Source: Tropicibacter naphthalenivorans (GTDB lineage Bacteria; Pseudomonadota; Alphaproteobacteria; Rhodobacterales; Rhodobacteraceae). From it: a stretch of DNA of 64,000 nt. The stretch lies in NCBI RefSeq assembly GCF_900176475.1, contig NZ_FWXX01000010.1:80505-144504 (forward strand), written 5' to 3'. Position numbers and translations under genes: made by a program. The notes under the pieces were generated by a model. It made no database searches and was not told where the DNA came from. It saw only the letters and a list, made by a program, of their open reading frames with translations. Of this stretch, positions 18,368-27,523 are shown piece after piece. Position 1 is the stretch's first letter; each line of letters starts with the position of its first letter.

Positions 18368-19128
18368 TGCCCAAGGATACAACGCAAACCGCCACGCTGT
18401 ATCGGATGGTCATGCCCGACCATCTTTGCCCGTTTGGCCTGAAATCCAAGGACTTGCTGGAACGTCAGGGCTATACGGTCGATGACCACCACCTGACAAC
18501 GCGCGAAGAAACCGACGCGTTCATGGAAAAGCACGGGGTCGAAACGACGCCGCAGACCTTCATCGACGGTGTGCGGATCGGCGGCTATGACGACCTGCGT
18601 GTGCATTTCGACCTCGACCCGCCCAAGGACGAACAAAGCGACACCAGCTACCAGCCGGTCATCGCGATCTTTTCCGTCGCGGCGCTGCTGGCGCTGGGGC
18701 TGTCGTGGCACCAATACGGCACGGTCCTGACGCTGCGCGCGCTGGAATGGTTCATTTCGCTGTCGATGACGATCCTCGCGATCCAGAAATTGCAGGACGT
18801 CGAGAGTTTCTCGACCATGTTCCTGAACTACGACCTGCTCGCCCGCCGCTGGGTGCCCTACGGCAAGGTTTACCCGTTCGGCGAGGCGTTGGCGGGCATC
18901 CTGATGACCGCCGGAGCCCTGACATGGCTGTCGGCCCCGGTCGCGCTGTTCATCGGCACGGTTGGCGCCGTCAGCGTCTTCAAGGCTGTCTACATCGACA
19001 AGCGCGCGCTGAAATGCGCCTGCGTCGGCGGGTCGTCGAAAGTGCCCTTGGGGTTTGTGTCGCTGACCGAGAACCTGATGATGATCGCCATGGGCCTGTG
19101 GATGGGCAGCAAGGCACTGTTCGGGTGA
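18364..19128 (+). CDS. Glutaredoxin-like domain fused to MauE/DoxX-type membrane domain
   Basis: The 254-residue protein starts with a glutaredoxin fold: a single-cysteine CPFG active site (about residue 22), the TTPQTFIDG cis-proline segment and GGYDDL. A four-helix membrane part from about residue 95 follows, similar to MauE/DoxX proteins. A CAC pair (KCACVGG) lies between helices. This design suggests passage of reducing equivalents across the inner membrane. It overlaps the DUF305 stop codon, so the two are translated together. A role in thiol protection under copper is inference. Confidence 0.75.
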   Translation: MMPKDTTQTATLYRMVMPDHLCPFGLKSKDLLERQGYTVDDHHLTTREETDAFMEKHGVETTPQTFIDGVRIGGYDDLRVHFDLDPPKDEQSDTSYQPVIAIFSVAALLALGLSWHQYGTVLTLRALEWFISLSMTILAIQKLQDVESFSTMFLNYDLLARRWVPYGKVYPFGEALAGILMTAGALTWLSAPVALFIGTVGAVSVFKAVYIDKRALKCACVGGSSKVPLGFVSLTENLMMIAMGLWMGSKALFG

Positions 19129-19236
19129 TGGTCTGAAAAATGCCTTTTTTCCCGCGCCTACATGCTCGGCACGGAAATTTTGGCCACACGTTTTGGTGAC
19201 TTGCCGGGTGTCGTTTTCTCGCTTATCGATTCACGA

Positions 19237-19572
19237 ATGTCTCACTGGATTCGCGCACTTCTGGTCAAATTTCAGGTCGTCGCCCTTTTTCTGGCGATGG
19301 CCCTGATGCCGTCCAACGCGTCCGCGATGATCCTGTGCGACGGACACGAGGCGACCATTGAGCAGGCGCACGACCACGCCAGTCAAACAACGGACCACGC
19401 GGTTGATCACGCTACGGATCATTGCGCATCGCATATTTGCGTCCTCGGCGATCTACGGTCAGCGGATGCGGAGGCGCCGCGCGCCATTCCAGTGTCGATC
19501 CGGTCCTGGGACATAGCTTCGCTTGTCATCACCGCAATTCCCGAAGGTTTGCAGCGCCCCCCACGTGCCTGA
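19237..19572 (+). CDS. Small exported His-rich protein, unknown
   Basis: This encodes 111 residues with a signal-type helix (LVKFQVVALFLAMALMPSNASA). A short His/Asp-rich stretch follows (repeated DHA/DHAVDHATDH), with two cysteines (HCASHICVLGD). The His pattern suggests metal binding in the periplasm. The start at 19237 was preferred because it places the signal peptide at the N-terminus. No family was recognised. It sits between the DUF305/glutaredoxin pair and the lipoprotein-TolC operon. Confidence 0.55.
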   Translation: MSHWIRALLVKFQVVALFLAMALMPSNASAMILCDGHEATIEQAHDHASQTTDHAVDHATDHCASHICVLGDLRSADAEAPRAIPVSIRSWDIASLVITAIPEGLQRPPRA

Positions 19573-19634
19573 TGCAGCCCCGCCGCGGCGATTCGCCTGC
19601 GGATAACTGCATCTGACACGACGAGGGACTACCA

Positions 19635-19850
19635 GTGAAACTTGCTATTGCGGCTGGATTGCCGCTGCTCGTGGGTGCCTGTGCGGCACTTCCCGAGCTT
19701 GACACCGCGCCTGGGTTGACGGCCGCGTCTGTGACGCCGCCTGCGACCATGGCGCAACCTGGACCGAATGTGGCCTATCTTGGCTACCGGCTTCAAGAAC
19801 CCGCTGACTGGCGCAGCCTGAACGATGCACAGCGGGAGGGCGGCAAATGA
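19635..19850 (+). CDS. Small lipoprotein next to TolC-like gene
   Basis: This 71-residue protein has a lipobox (LLVGAC, Cys16) after a short hydrophobic leader. The rest is polar, with a Tyr/Arg-rich end. The stop overlaps the TolC-like start by 4 bases (ATGA). It probably sits in the outer membrane with its partner. Its function is unknown. Confidence 0.6.
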   Translation: MKLAIAAGLPLLVGACAALPELDTAPGLTAASVTPPATMAQPGPNVAYLGYRLQEPADWRSLNDAQREGGK

Positions 19851-21247
19851 AACTGCCGTTGATGCTCGGCGCGGCGCTGCTGGTGGCAGCCTGCGCCAAT
19901 CCCGCTGTAATCGAGCGCGCAAAGGCCGACCGTGCCGGTTTCGTCAGCGTCGAAGAGGGCGCCCGCAAGGCCGTCGGGGCTGTGCCCGTTTGGAACCAGT
20001 CCGCTGCCGATATCGAGGCCACGGAAAGGCGCGTGCACGCCCTGGTCCATGGCAAGACGATCAGCGCCGATACCGCAGTGCAGGTCGCGCTGATCAACAA
20101 CCGCGCGCTTCAGGCCAGCTTTGCCGAGCTGGGACTGTCTTCGACGGACCTGTGGGAGGTGGCCATGGGCCCGGTGCCCACGCTCGGCGTATCCGTTTCG
20201 GGCCTGGCGGGTGACGTGACCCGCACGCTCGAGGCGACCGTGGCGGGCGCGCTTCTGGATCTTGCAACGACCAAGCCGCGTACCCAGCTGGCCGAAGTCC
20301 GCTTTCGCCAGGCGGAACTGGCGGCGCTGGCACAAACCATTGACCTTGCCGTGGAAACCCGCCGCGCCTGGATCGAAGCGGTCGGGGCCTTCGAGGCGGC
20401 CGCGCTGATCGGACAGACCCACGGCACGGCCGAGGCCGCATCGGAGCTGGCGGTGCAGTTGGGCCGGACCGGCGCCATGAACAAGGCCGACCAGGCGCGC
20501 GAACATGCCTTTACCGCAGAACTGGCGGCTGAACGCGCCGCCGCCCGGCTGGAGGCACAGCTGGCCAAGGAAAAGCTGCTGCGCCTGATGGGTCTGTGGG
20601 GGAGCGCCACCACCGTCTACGTGCCCGATGCGCTGCCCGCCCTGCCGCGCGGTCCGCGCGCGGCAGGCAACATTGAGCAGCAGGCACTGGCCAACCGCGT
20701 CGACCTGGCCGCGGGCAAGCTGGAACTGCAGGCCATCGCCTTGGATTATCGTCTGACCGGCAAGACCCGCATGGTGTCCGACGCGGCGCTGGTCGCCGGG
20801 GTCGAGCTGGAGCGCGCGAACGGCGAAACCGAGGCCACGCCCGCGCTGGCGCTGGATTTCGAAATCCCGCTGTATGACACTGGCCCGCTGGTGTCGAAAC
20901 GCGGCCGCATGGCCTACCTGCAGGCGGCGAACACCCTTGCACAGCAGGCCATCGACGCGCGGTCGGACGCGCGCATGGCCTACAAGGCGGTCACGGGGCG
21001 GCACAACATCGCGCGACATTGGCGCGACCAGGTACTGCCGCTGCGCCGCCAGATCGATGAAGAGGCGCTGCTGTCCTACAACGGCATGCTGACCTCTACC
21101 TTCGAACTGATCGCCGACGCGCAGGAGGGGCTGGACTCCCGGCTGTCCGCCGCCGAGGCCAAGCGAGACTACTGGCTCGCCGAAACCGAAGCGACCGCCG
21201 CGATCTGGGGCGGATCCGTAACCCTGTCCAAAGGAGGGGAAGAATGA
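19847..21247 (+). CDS. TolC-family outer-membrane lipoprotein
   Basis: The 466-residue product begins with a lipoprotein signal (LLVAAC, Cys16). The rest is mainly long helices with the repeated layout of the outer-membrane efflux family: ALINNRALQASFAELGLS in the first half, NRVDLAAGKLELQA and ARMAYKAV in the second. It would form a trimeric outer-membrane channel. No RND pump or membrane-fusion protein gene is present in the window, unlike CusCBA systems. It overlaps the upstream lipoprotein and the downstream multicopper oxidase, so it belongs to that export/oxidation operon. Confidence 0.8.
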   Translation: MKLPLMLGAALLVAACANPAVIERAKADRAGFVSVEEGARKAVGAVPVWNQSAADIEATERRVHALVHGKTISADTAVQVALINNRALQASFAELGLSSTDLWEVAMGPVPTLGVSVSGLAGDVTRTLEATVAGALLDLATTKPRTQLAEVRFRQAELAALAQTIDLAVETRRAWIEAVGAFEAAALIGQTHGTAEAASELAVQLGRTGAMNKADQAREHAFTAELAAERAAARLEAQLAKEKLLRLMGLWGSATTVYVPDALPALPRGPRAAGNIEQQALANRVDLAAGKLELQAIALDYRLTGKTRMVSDAALVAGVELERANGETEATPALALDFEIPLYDTGPLVSKRGRMAYLQAANTLAQQAIDARSDARMAYKAVTGRHNIARHWRDQVLPLRRQIDEEALLSYNGMLTSTFELIADAQEGLDSRLSAAEAKRDYWLAETEATAAIWGGSVTLSKGGEE

Positions 21248-22611
21248 TGAACCGTCGTCAATTGCTGGGCGCCGGGCTGACCGCCGGTGCCGGTGCCGTG
21301 CTGGCCTCGGCCGCCGCCGCGGAAACCCGTTTCCGCGACCTGCCAGAGGCCGCCTTTACCGACATCCCCTACACGCAGGTGCCAGACCGTCCCATGACCG
21401 GACTGGATTATAACCCGGTCGTGACGCTGAACGGCTGGTCCCTGCCGTGGCGGATGAACGGCAACGTGAAGGAATTCCACCTCGTCGCCGAGCCGGTCGA
21501 GCGCATCATGGCGGATGGCATGATGGCGCGGCTGTGGGGCTATAACGGCCAATCCACCGGCCCCACCATCGAGGCGGTCGAGGGCGAGCGCGTGCGCATC
21601 TACGTGACCAACCGCTTGCCGGAACACACATCCGTGCATTGGCACGGGCTGATATTGCCTTCGGGGATGGACGGCGTCGGTGGCCTCAGCCACCCCGCGA
21701 TCCCGCCGGGCAAGACCTTTGTGTATGAGTTCGACCTGACCAAGTCCGGCACCTTCATGTACCACCCGCATGCGGATGAGATGGTGCAGATGGCCATGGG
21801 CATGATGGGCCTGTTCATCGTGCATCCGCGCGACCCGGCCTTCATGCCGGTGGATCGGGATTTTGCGTTTCTGCTGGCGGCCTACGACATCGATCCCGGC
21901 ACCTACATCCCGCGCGTGGCCGAGATGACCAACTTCAACATGTGGACCTGGAACAGCCGGATTTTCCCTGACATTGATCCCTTGGTGGTGAACAAGGGCG
22001 ACCGGGTGAGGGTGCGCTGTGGTAACCTGACGATGACCAACCACCCGATCCACATGCACGGCTACGACTTCCATGTCACCTGTACAGATGGCGGCTGGGT
22101 GCCCGAAACAGCCCGCTGGCCGGAGGTCAGCATCGACATTCCCGTCGGTGCCATGCGGGCCTATGAATTCGACGCAATCCACGAAGGTGACTGGGCGATC
22201 CATTGCCACAAGTCACACCACACGATGAACGCCATGGGCCATGAATTGCCCACGGTGATCGGTGCCGACAAGACCCGACTGACCCAGATGATGCGCCGCC
22301 ATCAGCCCGGTTACATGCCGATGGGCACCGCCGGAATGGCCGACATGGGCGAGATGTCCATGGAAATCCCCGAGAACACCATCCCGATGATGGCGGGCTG
22401 GGGACCCCATGGCCCGCTGGAAATGGGTGGCATGTTCAGTGTCGTGAAGGTCCGCGAGGGCATCGACCGCGACGATTACAGCGATCCCGGCTGGTATCAG
22501 AACCCGCCCGGAACCGAAGCCTACGAATGGACGGGCGAGCTGCCCGAACACGCAAGCAACACCAGCCCCAAAACCGTGATCACGCCGCGCGGCGGCGTGC
22601 GGCAGGGTTGA
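21244..22611 (+). CDS. Multicopper oxidase with Met-rich C-terminal part (copy 2)
   Basis: This 455-residue oxidase has a Tat signal (NRRQLLGAGLTAGAGAVLASAAAA). Its copper motifs are HWHG, HPHADE (in place of the usual HSH), HPIHMHGY and HCHKSHH. Near the C-terminus there is a Met-rich segment (residues about 355-400: MPMGTAGMADMGEMSME) of the kind that feeds Cu(I) to the oxidase in PcoA/CopA-like proteins. It is coupled to the TolC-like gene by a 4-base overlap and followed by cupredoxin and CusF-like genes. It is distinct in sequence from the other two oxidases. Confidence 0.87.
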   Translation: MMNRRQLLGAGLTAGAGAVLASAAAAETRFRDLPEAAFTDIPYTQVPDRPMTGLDYNPVVTLNGWSLPWRMNGNVKEFHLVAEPVERIMADGMMARLWGYNGQSTGPTIEAVEGERVRIYVTNRLPEHTSVHWHGLILPSGMDGVGGLSHPAIPPGKTFVYEFDLTKSGTFMYHPHADEMVQMAMGMMGLFIVHPRDPAFMPVDRDFAFLLAAYDIDPGTYIPRVAEMTNFNMWTWNSRIFPDIDPLVVNKGDRVRVRCGNLTMTNHPIHMHGYDFHVTCTDGGWVPETARWPEVSIDIPVGAMRAYEFDAIHEGDWAIHCHKSHHTMNAMGHELPTVIGADKTRLTQMMRRHQPGYMPMGTAGMADMGEMSMEIPENTIPMMAGWGPHGPLEMGGMFSVVKVREGIDRDDYSDPGWYQNPPGTEAYEWTGELPEHASNTSPKTVITPRGGVRQG

Positions 22612-22637
22612 TGCAAGAGCACAGGAGAAACGCGCTC

Positions 22638-23126
22638 ATGAGAACTGCACTTCTGATACTGGGGCTGGCCATGGCGCCCGCCCTGGCCCCTGTCCCGGGC
22701 TTGGCAGACGCCGGACATGGCAGCGGGCAGATGGCCGTCGGCATGCCCGCCATGCACGGCCATGAACCCACCCGCACGATCGACGTCATCATGCGGGAGG
22801 ATTACGACAAGGACGCGCCTTTCGTCTTTGAACCCTCGGCTGACATGGTCTTTGCGGCGGGTGAAACCGTCCGTCTGCACATCGTCAACATGGGCGAGGA
22901 AACCCACGAGTTCGTCATGGACACGATGGCGGAAAACGCCGAGCACAAGGTGTTGATGGCAAAGTTCCCCGAGATGGAACACGACGACCCGAACTCGGTA
23001 CGACTGGATCCCGGCGAAGAGGCCGACATCCTCTGGACCTTCAACAAAGCGGGCAAGTTCGAATTCGCCTGCCTCCTGCCCGGCCACTACGAGGGCGGCA
23101 TGCACGGCGCCCTTATCGTCAACTGA
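22638..23126 (+). CDS. Periplasmic cupredoxin (plastocyanin/azurin-like)
   Basis: This 162-residue exported protein has a signal peptide ending near ADA, then a His/Met-rich linker (HGSGQMAVGMPAMHGHE). The cupredoxin domain supplies the type 1 ligands: the first His in EETHEFVM and the Cys-His-Met set in FACLLPGHYEGGMHG. It would carry electrons or bind copper in the periplasm, probably as partner of the oxidase encoded just upstream. The start at 22638 follows an AGGAGA site. Confidence 0.85.
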   Translation: MRTALLILGLAMAPALAPVPGLADAGHGSGQMAVGMPAMHGHEPTRTIDVIMREDYDKDAPFVFEPSADMVFAAGETVRLHIVNMGEETHEFVMDTMAENAEHKVLMAKFPEMEHDDPNSVRLDPGEEADILWTFNKAGKFEFACLLPGHYEGGMHGALIVN

Positions 23127-23150
23127 TCTTCAATCCACAGGAAATCCAAA

Positions 23151-23438
23151 ATGAACAAACTTCTGAAACTGTCCGCCGCCATGATCCTTGCAGCCGGGGC
23201 CGCGTTGGCTGAGGGCGACCACCCGATGTCCTCGGGGACCGTAACCAAGATCGACACCAAGTGGAACAAGGTCACAATCGATCACGGCCCGCTGGAAAAT
23301 CTCGACATGCCCGCCATGAAGATGGTGTTCGATCTGTCTGATCCGACCATGCTCGACGGTTTGAGCGAGGGTGCCAGGATCACCTTCCTTGCAGAGCGGG
23401 TGAACGGTAAACTGACCGTCACCGAACTGTCGAAGTGA
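23151..23438 (+). CDS. CusF-like periplasmic copper-binding protein
   Basis: This encodes 95 residues with a signal peptide (LSAAMILAAGAALAEG). The CusF_Ec-type small barrel has SSGTVTKIDTKWNKVTIDHGPLENL and the binding segment DMPAMKMVF, where the two methionines and the nearby Trp/His match the family's Cu(I) site. CusF hands periplasmic Cu(I) to an efflux pump. Here no RND pump is adjacent, so the oxidases or the TolC-like protein may be the partners. It is the last gene of its operon and ends just before a strong hairpin. Confidence 0.87.
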   Translation: MNKLLKLSAAMILAAGAALAEGDHPMSSGTVTKIDTKWNKVTIDHGPLENLDMPAMKMVFDLSDPTMLDGLSEGARITFLAERVNGKLTVTELSK

Positions 23439-23445
23439 AACTGCT

Positions 23446-23469
23446 GCGCGCCCCTGTTGCGGGGCGCGC
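23446..23469. terminator. Bidirectional hairpin between cusF-like gene and cueR
   Basis: gcgcgcccc (23446-23454) pairs perfectly with ggggcgcgc (23461-23469) over a 6-base loop. It sits exactly in the 38-base gap between convergent genes, so it can end transcription from both sides. There is no long T-run. Confidence 0.6.
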
Positions 23470-23476
23470 TTGCACG

Positions 23477-23878
23477 TCAGGCTTGGTTCGCGTCGCTGCG
23501 CGCCAGATCCTGAAGGATCGGGCAGTCGGGGCGGTGATCCCCGGCGCAGGCGTGGATCAGCGTGTCGAGGGTGGCGCGCATGGATTGCAGCTGCGCGATC
23601 TTCTCATCGATCTGCCGCAGGTGTTCCTCGGCCACCGCCTTGACCTGCGCACTTTCGCGGTGATCGTCCTCATACAGCGCCATCAGCGTCCGGCAATCCT
23701 CGATGGTGAAGCCAAGCGCGCGGGCCCGGCCCAGAAAGGCCAGCTTGTGCAGGTCGCTTTCGCGGAAGCTGCGATAGCCGTTTTCGCTGCGCTGCGGGCG
23801 GATCAGCCCGATATCCTCGTAATAGCGGATGGTCTTGGGTGGCAAGCCCGATTGGCGGGCGACGTCTCCGATGTTCAT
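23477..23878 (-). CDS. cueR: Cu(I)-responsive MerR-family activator CueR
   Basis: This protein of 133 residues has the MerR HTH (MNIGDVARQSGLPPKTIRYY) at the N-terminus and a long dimerisation helix. The metal loop carries Cys111 and Cys119 (HACAGDHRPDC), and a serine near residue 76 marks monovalent-metal sensors. This is the classic CueR layout. It binds promoters with a 19-bp spacer and twists them open when Cu(I) is bound. It lies 10 bases downstream of copA in the same direction, so it is co-transcribed with the pump it controls. Confidence 0.93.
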   Translation of the reverse strand: MNIGDVARQSGLPPKTIRYYEDIGLIRPQRSENGYRSFRESDLHKLAFLGRARALGFTIEDCRTLMALYEDDHRESAQVKAVAEEHLRQIDEKIAQLQSMRATLDTLIHACAGDHRPDCPILQDLARSDANQA

Positions 23879-23888
23879 TCTTGCCTCC

Positions 23889-26396
23889 TTATTCCGCCGG
23901 GGCGGCCACGGGCGCCGCGCCGCTGCGGGCCGGATCGGCCCGTTCCGACATCGCGGGCGCGACGCGGCGCAGGCGCAGCGCGTTGGTCAGGACAAGGACC
24001 GAGGACAGCGCCATCGCCCCCGCCGCCAGCATCGGCGACAGCAGCACACCCCAGACCGGGTACAGGGCCCCTGCCGCCACCGGGATCAGCGCGGTGTTGT
24101 AGGCGAAGGCCCAGAACAGGTTCTCGCGGATGTTGCGCATGGTCCGGGTCGAGACCTCGACCGCGTTGACCACCCCGCGCAGGTCGCCCGACATCAAGAC
24201 CACATCGGCGGATTCGATGGCCACGTCGGTGCCGGTGCCGATGGCAATGCCCACATCCGCATGGGCCAGCTCGGGGGCATCATTGATGCCATCCCCGACA
24301 AAGGCGACGCGGCGGCCTTGGCGCAAGGCCTCCAGCGCGGCGACCTTGCCATCGGGCAGCACCCCGGCGACGACATGATCGATGCCGGTTTCGCGGGCGA
24401 TGACATCCGCCGTGGCCTGCTTGTCACCAGTAATCATGGCGACGGTCAGCCCCTTGGCGCGCAGGGCGGCGATGGCCGCCTTGCTGGCGGGTTTCACCGG
24501 ATCGGCCACACCGATCACCGCCGCGACCTGCCCGCCGATGGCGGCGAACAGCGCGGTGCGGCCAGTCTCCGCCAGTTCCGCCTCGCGATCCGCCAAGGCA
24601 CTGACATCCACACCTTCACGCGTCATCAAGCGGTCGGCACCGATCAACACCTCCCGGCCCTCGACCTCGGCGCGCACACCGTAGCCCGTGACCGAGGCAA
24701 ACCCCGCGATCTGCGGCAGGGTCATCCCCTCGGCCTGTGCGGCACGCACGATCGCCTCGGCGATCGGGTGCTCGGACTGCGCCTCGACAGCGGCCACCAC
24801 GGGCAGCACCCCGGCGCGGTCAAAGCCCGGCGCCAGCACGAGGTCCGTCAATTCCGGGCGACCCTCGGTCACGGTGCCGGTCTTGTCCAAAGCCACGACC
24901 TGCACGCCATCCAGCGCCTGCAACGCGTCACCCTTGCGAAACAGCACGCCCAGTTCGGCGGCGCGCCCCGTGCCCACCATGATCGAGGTCGGCGTGGCAA
25001 GACCCATCGCACAGGGGCAGGCAATAATCAGCACCGACACACCCGCCACCAAAGCCATGGTCAGCGCGGGCTGCGGCCCGACGACCAACCAGACCAGCAC
25101 GGTCAGCACAGCGACGCTCATGACGGCGGGGACGAACCACAGGGTGATGCGGTCGACCAAGCCCTGAATCGGCAGCTTTGCCCCCTGCGCCTCTTTGACC
25201 ATGCGGATGATCTGCGCCAGCGTCGTATCCTGCCCGACGCGCCCCGCGCGGACCGTCAGGCTGCCGGTGCCGTTGACCGTGCCGCCGGTCACGCTGTCGC
25301 CAATGGCCTTGGCCGCCGGAACCGGCTCTCCGGTGAGCATGCTTTCATCGACACGGCTGGCGCCCTCTGTCACCTCGCCATCGACGGCAATACGCTCGCC
25401 CGGGCGGACCAGAACGATGTCCCCTTGCGCCAGTTCCTCGACCGGGATTTCCACGGTCTCGCCGCCGCGCAGCACGCGCGCGGTCTTGACCTGCAACCCC
25501 AGCAGTTTCTCGATGGCGGCACCGGTGCGCCCCTTGGCGCGGGCCTCAAGGAACCGGCCCAGCAGGATCAACACGACGATCACCGCCGCTGCCTCGAAAT
25601 AGACGGCACGCAGGGCGTCGGGCAAAAGCCCCGGCAAGAAGGTCGCCACGACCGAATACATATACGCCGCCCCGGTGCCCACCGCGACAAGGCTGTTCAT
25701 GTCCGGCGCGCCCTTCAGCAATGCGGGGATGCCCTTGGCGTAGAACATCCGCCCCGGCCCGGCCAGCACGAGGGTCGTCAGCAGGAATTGCAGCACCCAG
25801 CTGGTCTGCTGGCCGATGGTGGCGTTGATCCAGTGGTGAAAGGCCGGGAAGACATGCCCGCCCATCTCCACGATGAAGACCGGCAGCGCCAGCGCCGCGG
25901 CAAAGGCCATGCGCCGCGACAACGCGCGGGCCTCTTCGGCCTTGCGGGTGCTGCGATCCTCGGTGTCGGTGGCCTCGGCCAGCCGGGCGGGATAGCCCGC
26001 CTGCGTGCTGGTCGCGACCAGCTGGGCCGGGGTGACGGCCCCTTCGGCATAGGTGACGGTGGCGGTTTCGGCGGCGAGGTTCACGTTGACCTCCAGCACG
26101 CCCGGCACCGCCGCCAGCGCACGATCCACCCGCCCGACACAAGACGCGCAGGACATGGACTCGACGGTCATCGTCACCCGCCCGGTGCGCGCCGGATAGC
26201 CCAGATCGGCCAGCGCAGCCACGACCTCGCCCGCGCGGTCGGGGCTGTCCACCTGCATCCGCGCCGATTCAGACGCGAGGTTCACCGACACGTCGCTCAC
26301 GCCCTCCAGAGTCGACAGTCCGCGATCCACGCGGCCCACGCAGGACGCGCAGGACATGCCTTCGACAGACAGGGTCAGGGGAATCGGGTCCGACAT
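23889..26396 (-). CDS. copA: Copper-exporting P1B-type ATPase CopA
   Basis: This 835-residue pump has two N-terminal HMA domains, each with a CASC motif (about residues 16 and 82). Eight membrane helices, the ion-path motif CPC (460-462, in IIACPCAMG), the phosphorylation motif DKTGT, and the later GDGIND motif follow. It moves Cu(I) from cytoplasm to periplasm using ATP. A CueR-type promoter lies 31-61 bases upstream, and cueR follows on the same transcript. The full set of motifs and the CPC type make the call firm. Confidence 0.94.
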   Translation of the reverse strand: MSDPIPLTLSVEGMSCASCVGRVDRGLSTLEGVSDVSVNLASESARMQVDSPDRAGEVVAALADLGYPARTGRVTMTVESMSCASCVGRVDRALAAVPGVLEVNVNLAAETATVTYAEGAVTPAQLVATSTQAGYPARLAEATDTEDRSTRKAEEARALSRRMAFAAALALPVFIVEMGGHVFPAFHHWINATIGQQTSWVLQFLLTTLVLAGPGRMFYAKGIPALLKGAPDMNSLVAVGTGAAYMYSVVATFLPGLLPDALRAVYFEAAAVIVVLILLGRFLEARAKGRTGAAIEKLLGLQVKTARVLRGGETVEIPVEELAQGDIVLVRPGERIAVDGEVTEGASRVDESMLTGEPVPAAKAIGDSVTGGTVNGTGSLTVRAGRVGQDTTLAQIIRMVKEAQGAKLPIQGLVDRITLWFVPAVMSVAVLTVLVWLVVGPQPALTMALVAGVSVLIIACPCAMGLATPTSIMVGTGRAAELGVLFRKGDALQALDGVQVVALDKTGTVTEGRPELTDLVLAPGFDRAGVLPVVAAVEAQSEHPIAEAIVRAAQAEGMTLPQIAGFASVTGYGVRAEVEGREVLIGADRLMTREGVDVSALADREAELAETGRTALFAAIGGQVAAVIGVADPVKPASKAAIAALRAKGLTVAMITGDKQATADVIARETGIDHVVAGVLPDGKVAALEALRQGRRVAFVGDGINDAPELAHADVGIAIGTGTDVAIESADVVLMSGDLRGVVNAVEVSTRTMRNIRENLFWAFAYNTALIPVAAGALYPVWGVLLSPMLAAGAMALSSVLVLTNALRLRRVAPAMSERADPARSGAAPVAAPAE

Positions 26397-26426
26397 GGGG
26401 GGCTCCTTCGCTTTGATCTTGCGGCA

Positions 26427-26457
26427 GAGATAGGGCTTCCAGTCACTGGAGGGTCAA
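26427..26457 (-). promoter_or_regulatory. CueR-type promoter of copA-cueR
   Basis: Read on the minus strand: TTGACC (26457-26452), a 19-base spacer holding the dyad CTCCAGTGACTGGAAG, then TATCTC (26432-26427). The 19-bp spacer and the CCTCC/GGAAG dyad are the hallmark of promoters activated by CueR. The site lies 31 bases before the copA start codon. Confidence 0.8.
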
Positions 26458-26493
26458 GGGCCGAAAATAAATTTCTGCGCCGCTCCGACCATC

Positions 26494-26524
26494 TTGACCT
26501 TCCCCCCGCTGGAACCTCTATCTC
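26494..26524 (+). promoter_or_regulatory. CueR-type promoter of the copZ-like gene
   Basis: TTGACC (26494-26499), 19 bases containing TTCCCCCCGCTGGAA, then TATCTC (26519-26524). It faces away from the copA promoter, so the 153-base gap holds two back-to-back CueR sites. Confidence 0.8.
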
Positions 26525-26549
26525 CCTGTCAGTCAAAATCCGGAAAGGT

Positions 26550-26750
26550 ATGAACATGGACTTCAAGGTTCCCGACATGAGCTGCGGCCACTGCACCTCG
26601 GCCATCGAGAAATCGGTCAAATCGGCAGACCCGGCGGCGCAGATCGCCTGCGATCTGGACACCCGCACGGTGCGTATCGACAGCGCGCTCAGCGCCGATC
26701 AGCTGTCGGCTGCGATCAAGGACGCCGGATACGAGTCCACCGCAGCCTGA
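26550..26750 (+). CDS. copZ: CopZ-like copper chaperone (single HMA domain)
   Basis: This 66-residue protein is a single heavy-metal-associated domain with the Cu(I) motif MSCGHC (about residue 10) and a typical closing segment (IKDAGYESTA). It would carry Cu(I) in the cytoplasm to CopA and perhaps to CueR. The ATG at 26550 precedes a second ATG two codons later; either could be used. A CueR-type promoter sits 26 bases upstream, and a strong hairpin follows the stop. Confidence 0.88.
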   Translation: MNMDFKVPDMSCGHCTSAIEKSVKSADPAAQIACDLDTRTVRIDSALSADQLSAAIKDAGYESTAA

Positions 26751-26758
26751 GCGACACC

Positions 26759-26784
26759 GCTGCCCGCGCATGGACGCGGGCAGC
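26759..26784. terminator. Hairpin between copZ-like and dsbA-like genes
   Basis: gctgcccgcg (26759-26768) pairs perfectly with cgcgggcagc (26775-26784) over a 6-base loop. It fills the 40-base gap between the convergent genes and can serve both. There is no T-run. Confidence 0.6.
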
Positions 26785-26790
26785 GCACAT

Positions 26791-27522
26791 TCATTCAGCG
26801 GCTTGGCGCGCTTCGGCAACCAGCTTGGCCAATTGGTCGGTTTCAACGAAACCGGGCACCAATGCGTCGCCGATCACGAAAGACGGGGTGCCGTTGAACC
26901 CAAGCGCCTGCGTCAACTGCATCGAGGTCGCGATATGGTCTTCGACTTCCGGGGCATCCATGTCGGCACGTAATTGCTCGATGTCCAGACCCACCTCTTC
27001 GGCCACGCGTAGCACGCTGGCCTCTTCGGCGCGGCCTTCGTTACCCATCATCGCCCAATGGAAGTCTTCGTATTTTCCCTGCTTGCGGGCCGCCAGCGCA
27101 GCCTTTGCGGCAAAGACCGAGCCGTCGCCGAGAATCGGCCATTCGCGATAAACCAGACGGATGTTCGGATCCGCGTCGATGAGCGCGCGGACCTCGGGTT
27201 TCACGCGGCGGCAATAGGGGCAGTTGTAGTCAAAGAACTCGACCACGGTCACGTCGCCGTCGGGATTGCCCAGCACCGGGGCGTTCGGGTCATTCTCGAT
27301 CAACTCGCGCTGTGTGTCCAGCGCACGCGCCTGCGCATCGGCCTGCGCGCCCGCCTGACGTTGCTCAAGGATCGCCACCGCTTCCATCACGATTTCCGGG
27401 TTCTCGCGTATCGCTTCGAGAACCAGCTCCTTGATCCGCGCCTCGTCGAGATCCTGCGCCAGGGTCGGCAACGGCGTCAGCGCGACCAGCGCCAGAGCAA
27501 GTATGGGGGTTTTGAATGTCAT
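26791..27522 (-). CDS. DsbA-family periplasmic thiol oxidoreductase
   Basis: The 243-residue product has a signal peptide, a helical N-terminal extension (about 24-80) with ENPEIVMEAVAILEQRQ as in ScsC/BdbD-like proteins, and a thioredoxin fold with CPYC (101-104). The cis-proline loop reads GTPSFV. It is the last gene of the cytochrome/oxidase operon. Copper causes wrong disulfide bonds in the periplasm, so a thiol oxidoreductase/isomerase here is likely a partner of the ScsB/DsbD-like protein at 32.9 kb. That pairing is inference. Confidence 0.82.
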   Translation of the reverse strand: MTFKTPILALALVALTPLPTLAQDLDEARIKELVLEAIRENPEIVMEAVAILEQRQAGAQADAQARALDTQRELIENDPNAPVLGNPDGDVTVVEFFDYNCPYCRRVKPEVRALIDADPNIRLVYREWPILGDGSVFAAKAALAARKQGKYEDFHWAMMGNEGRAEEASVLRVAEEVGLDIEQLRADMDAPEVEDHIATSMQLTQALGFNGTPSFVIGDALVPGFVETDQLAKLVAEARQAAE

Positions 27523-27523
27523 G

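Noticed and set aside
19793..21019. A 408-codon minus-strand frame opposite the TolC-like gene
   Set aside because: Composition is typical of an antisense shadow, and the plus-strand gene has clear family motifs and overlaps with its neighbours.
23829..26750. A 973-codon open frame on the plus strand across copA and cueR
   Set aside because: It is antisense to two clear genes, has low-complexity His/Arg/Gly composition, and is open only because of GC-rich codon bias. Only its last 66 codons, from 26550, form a real gene (copZ).
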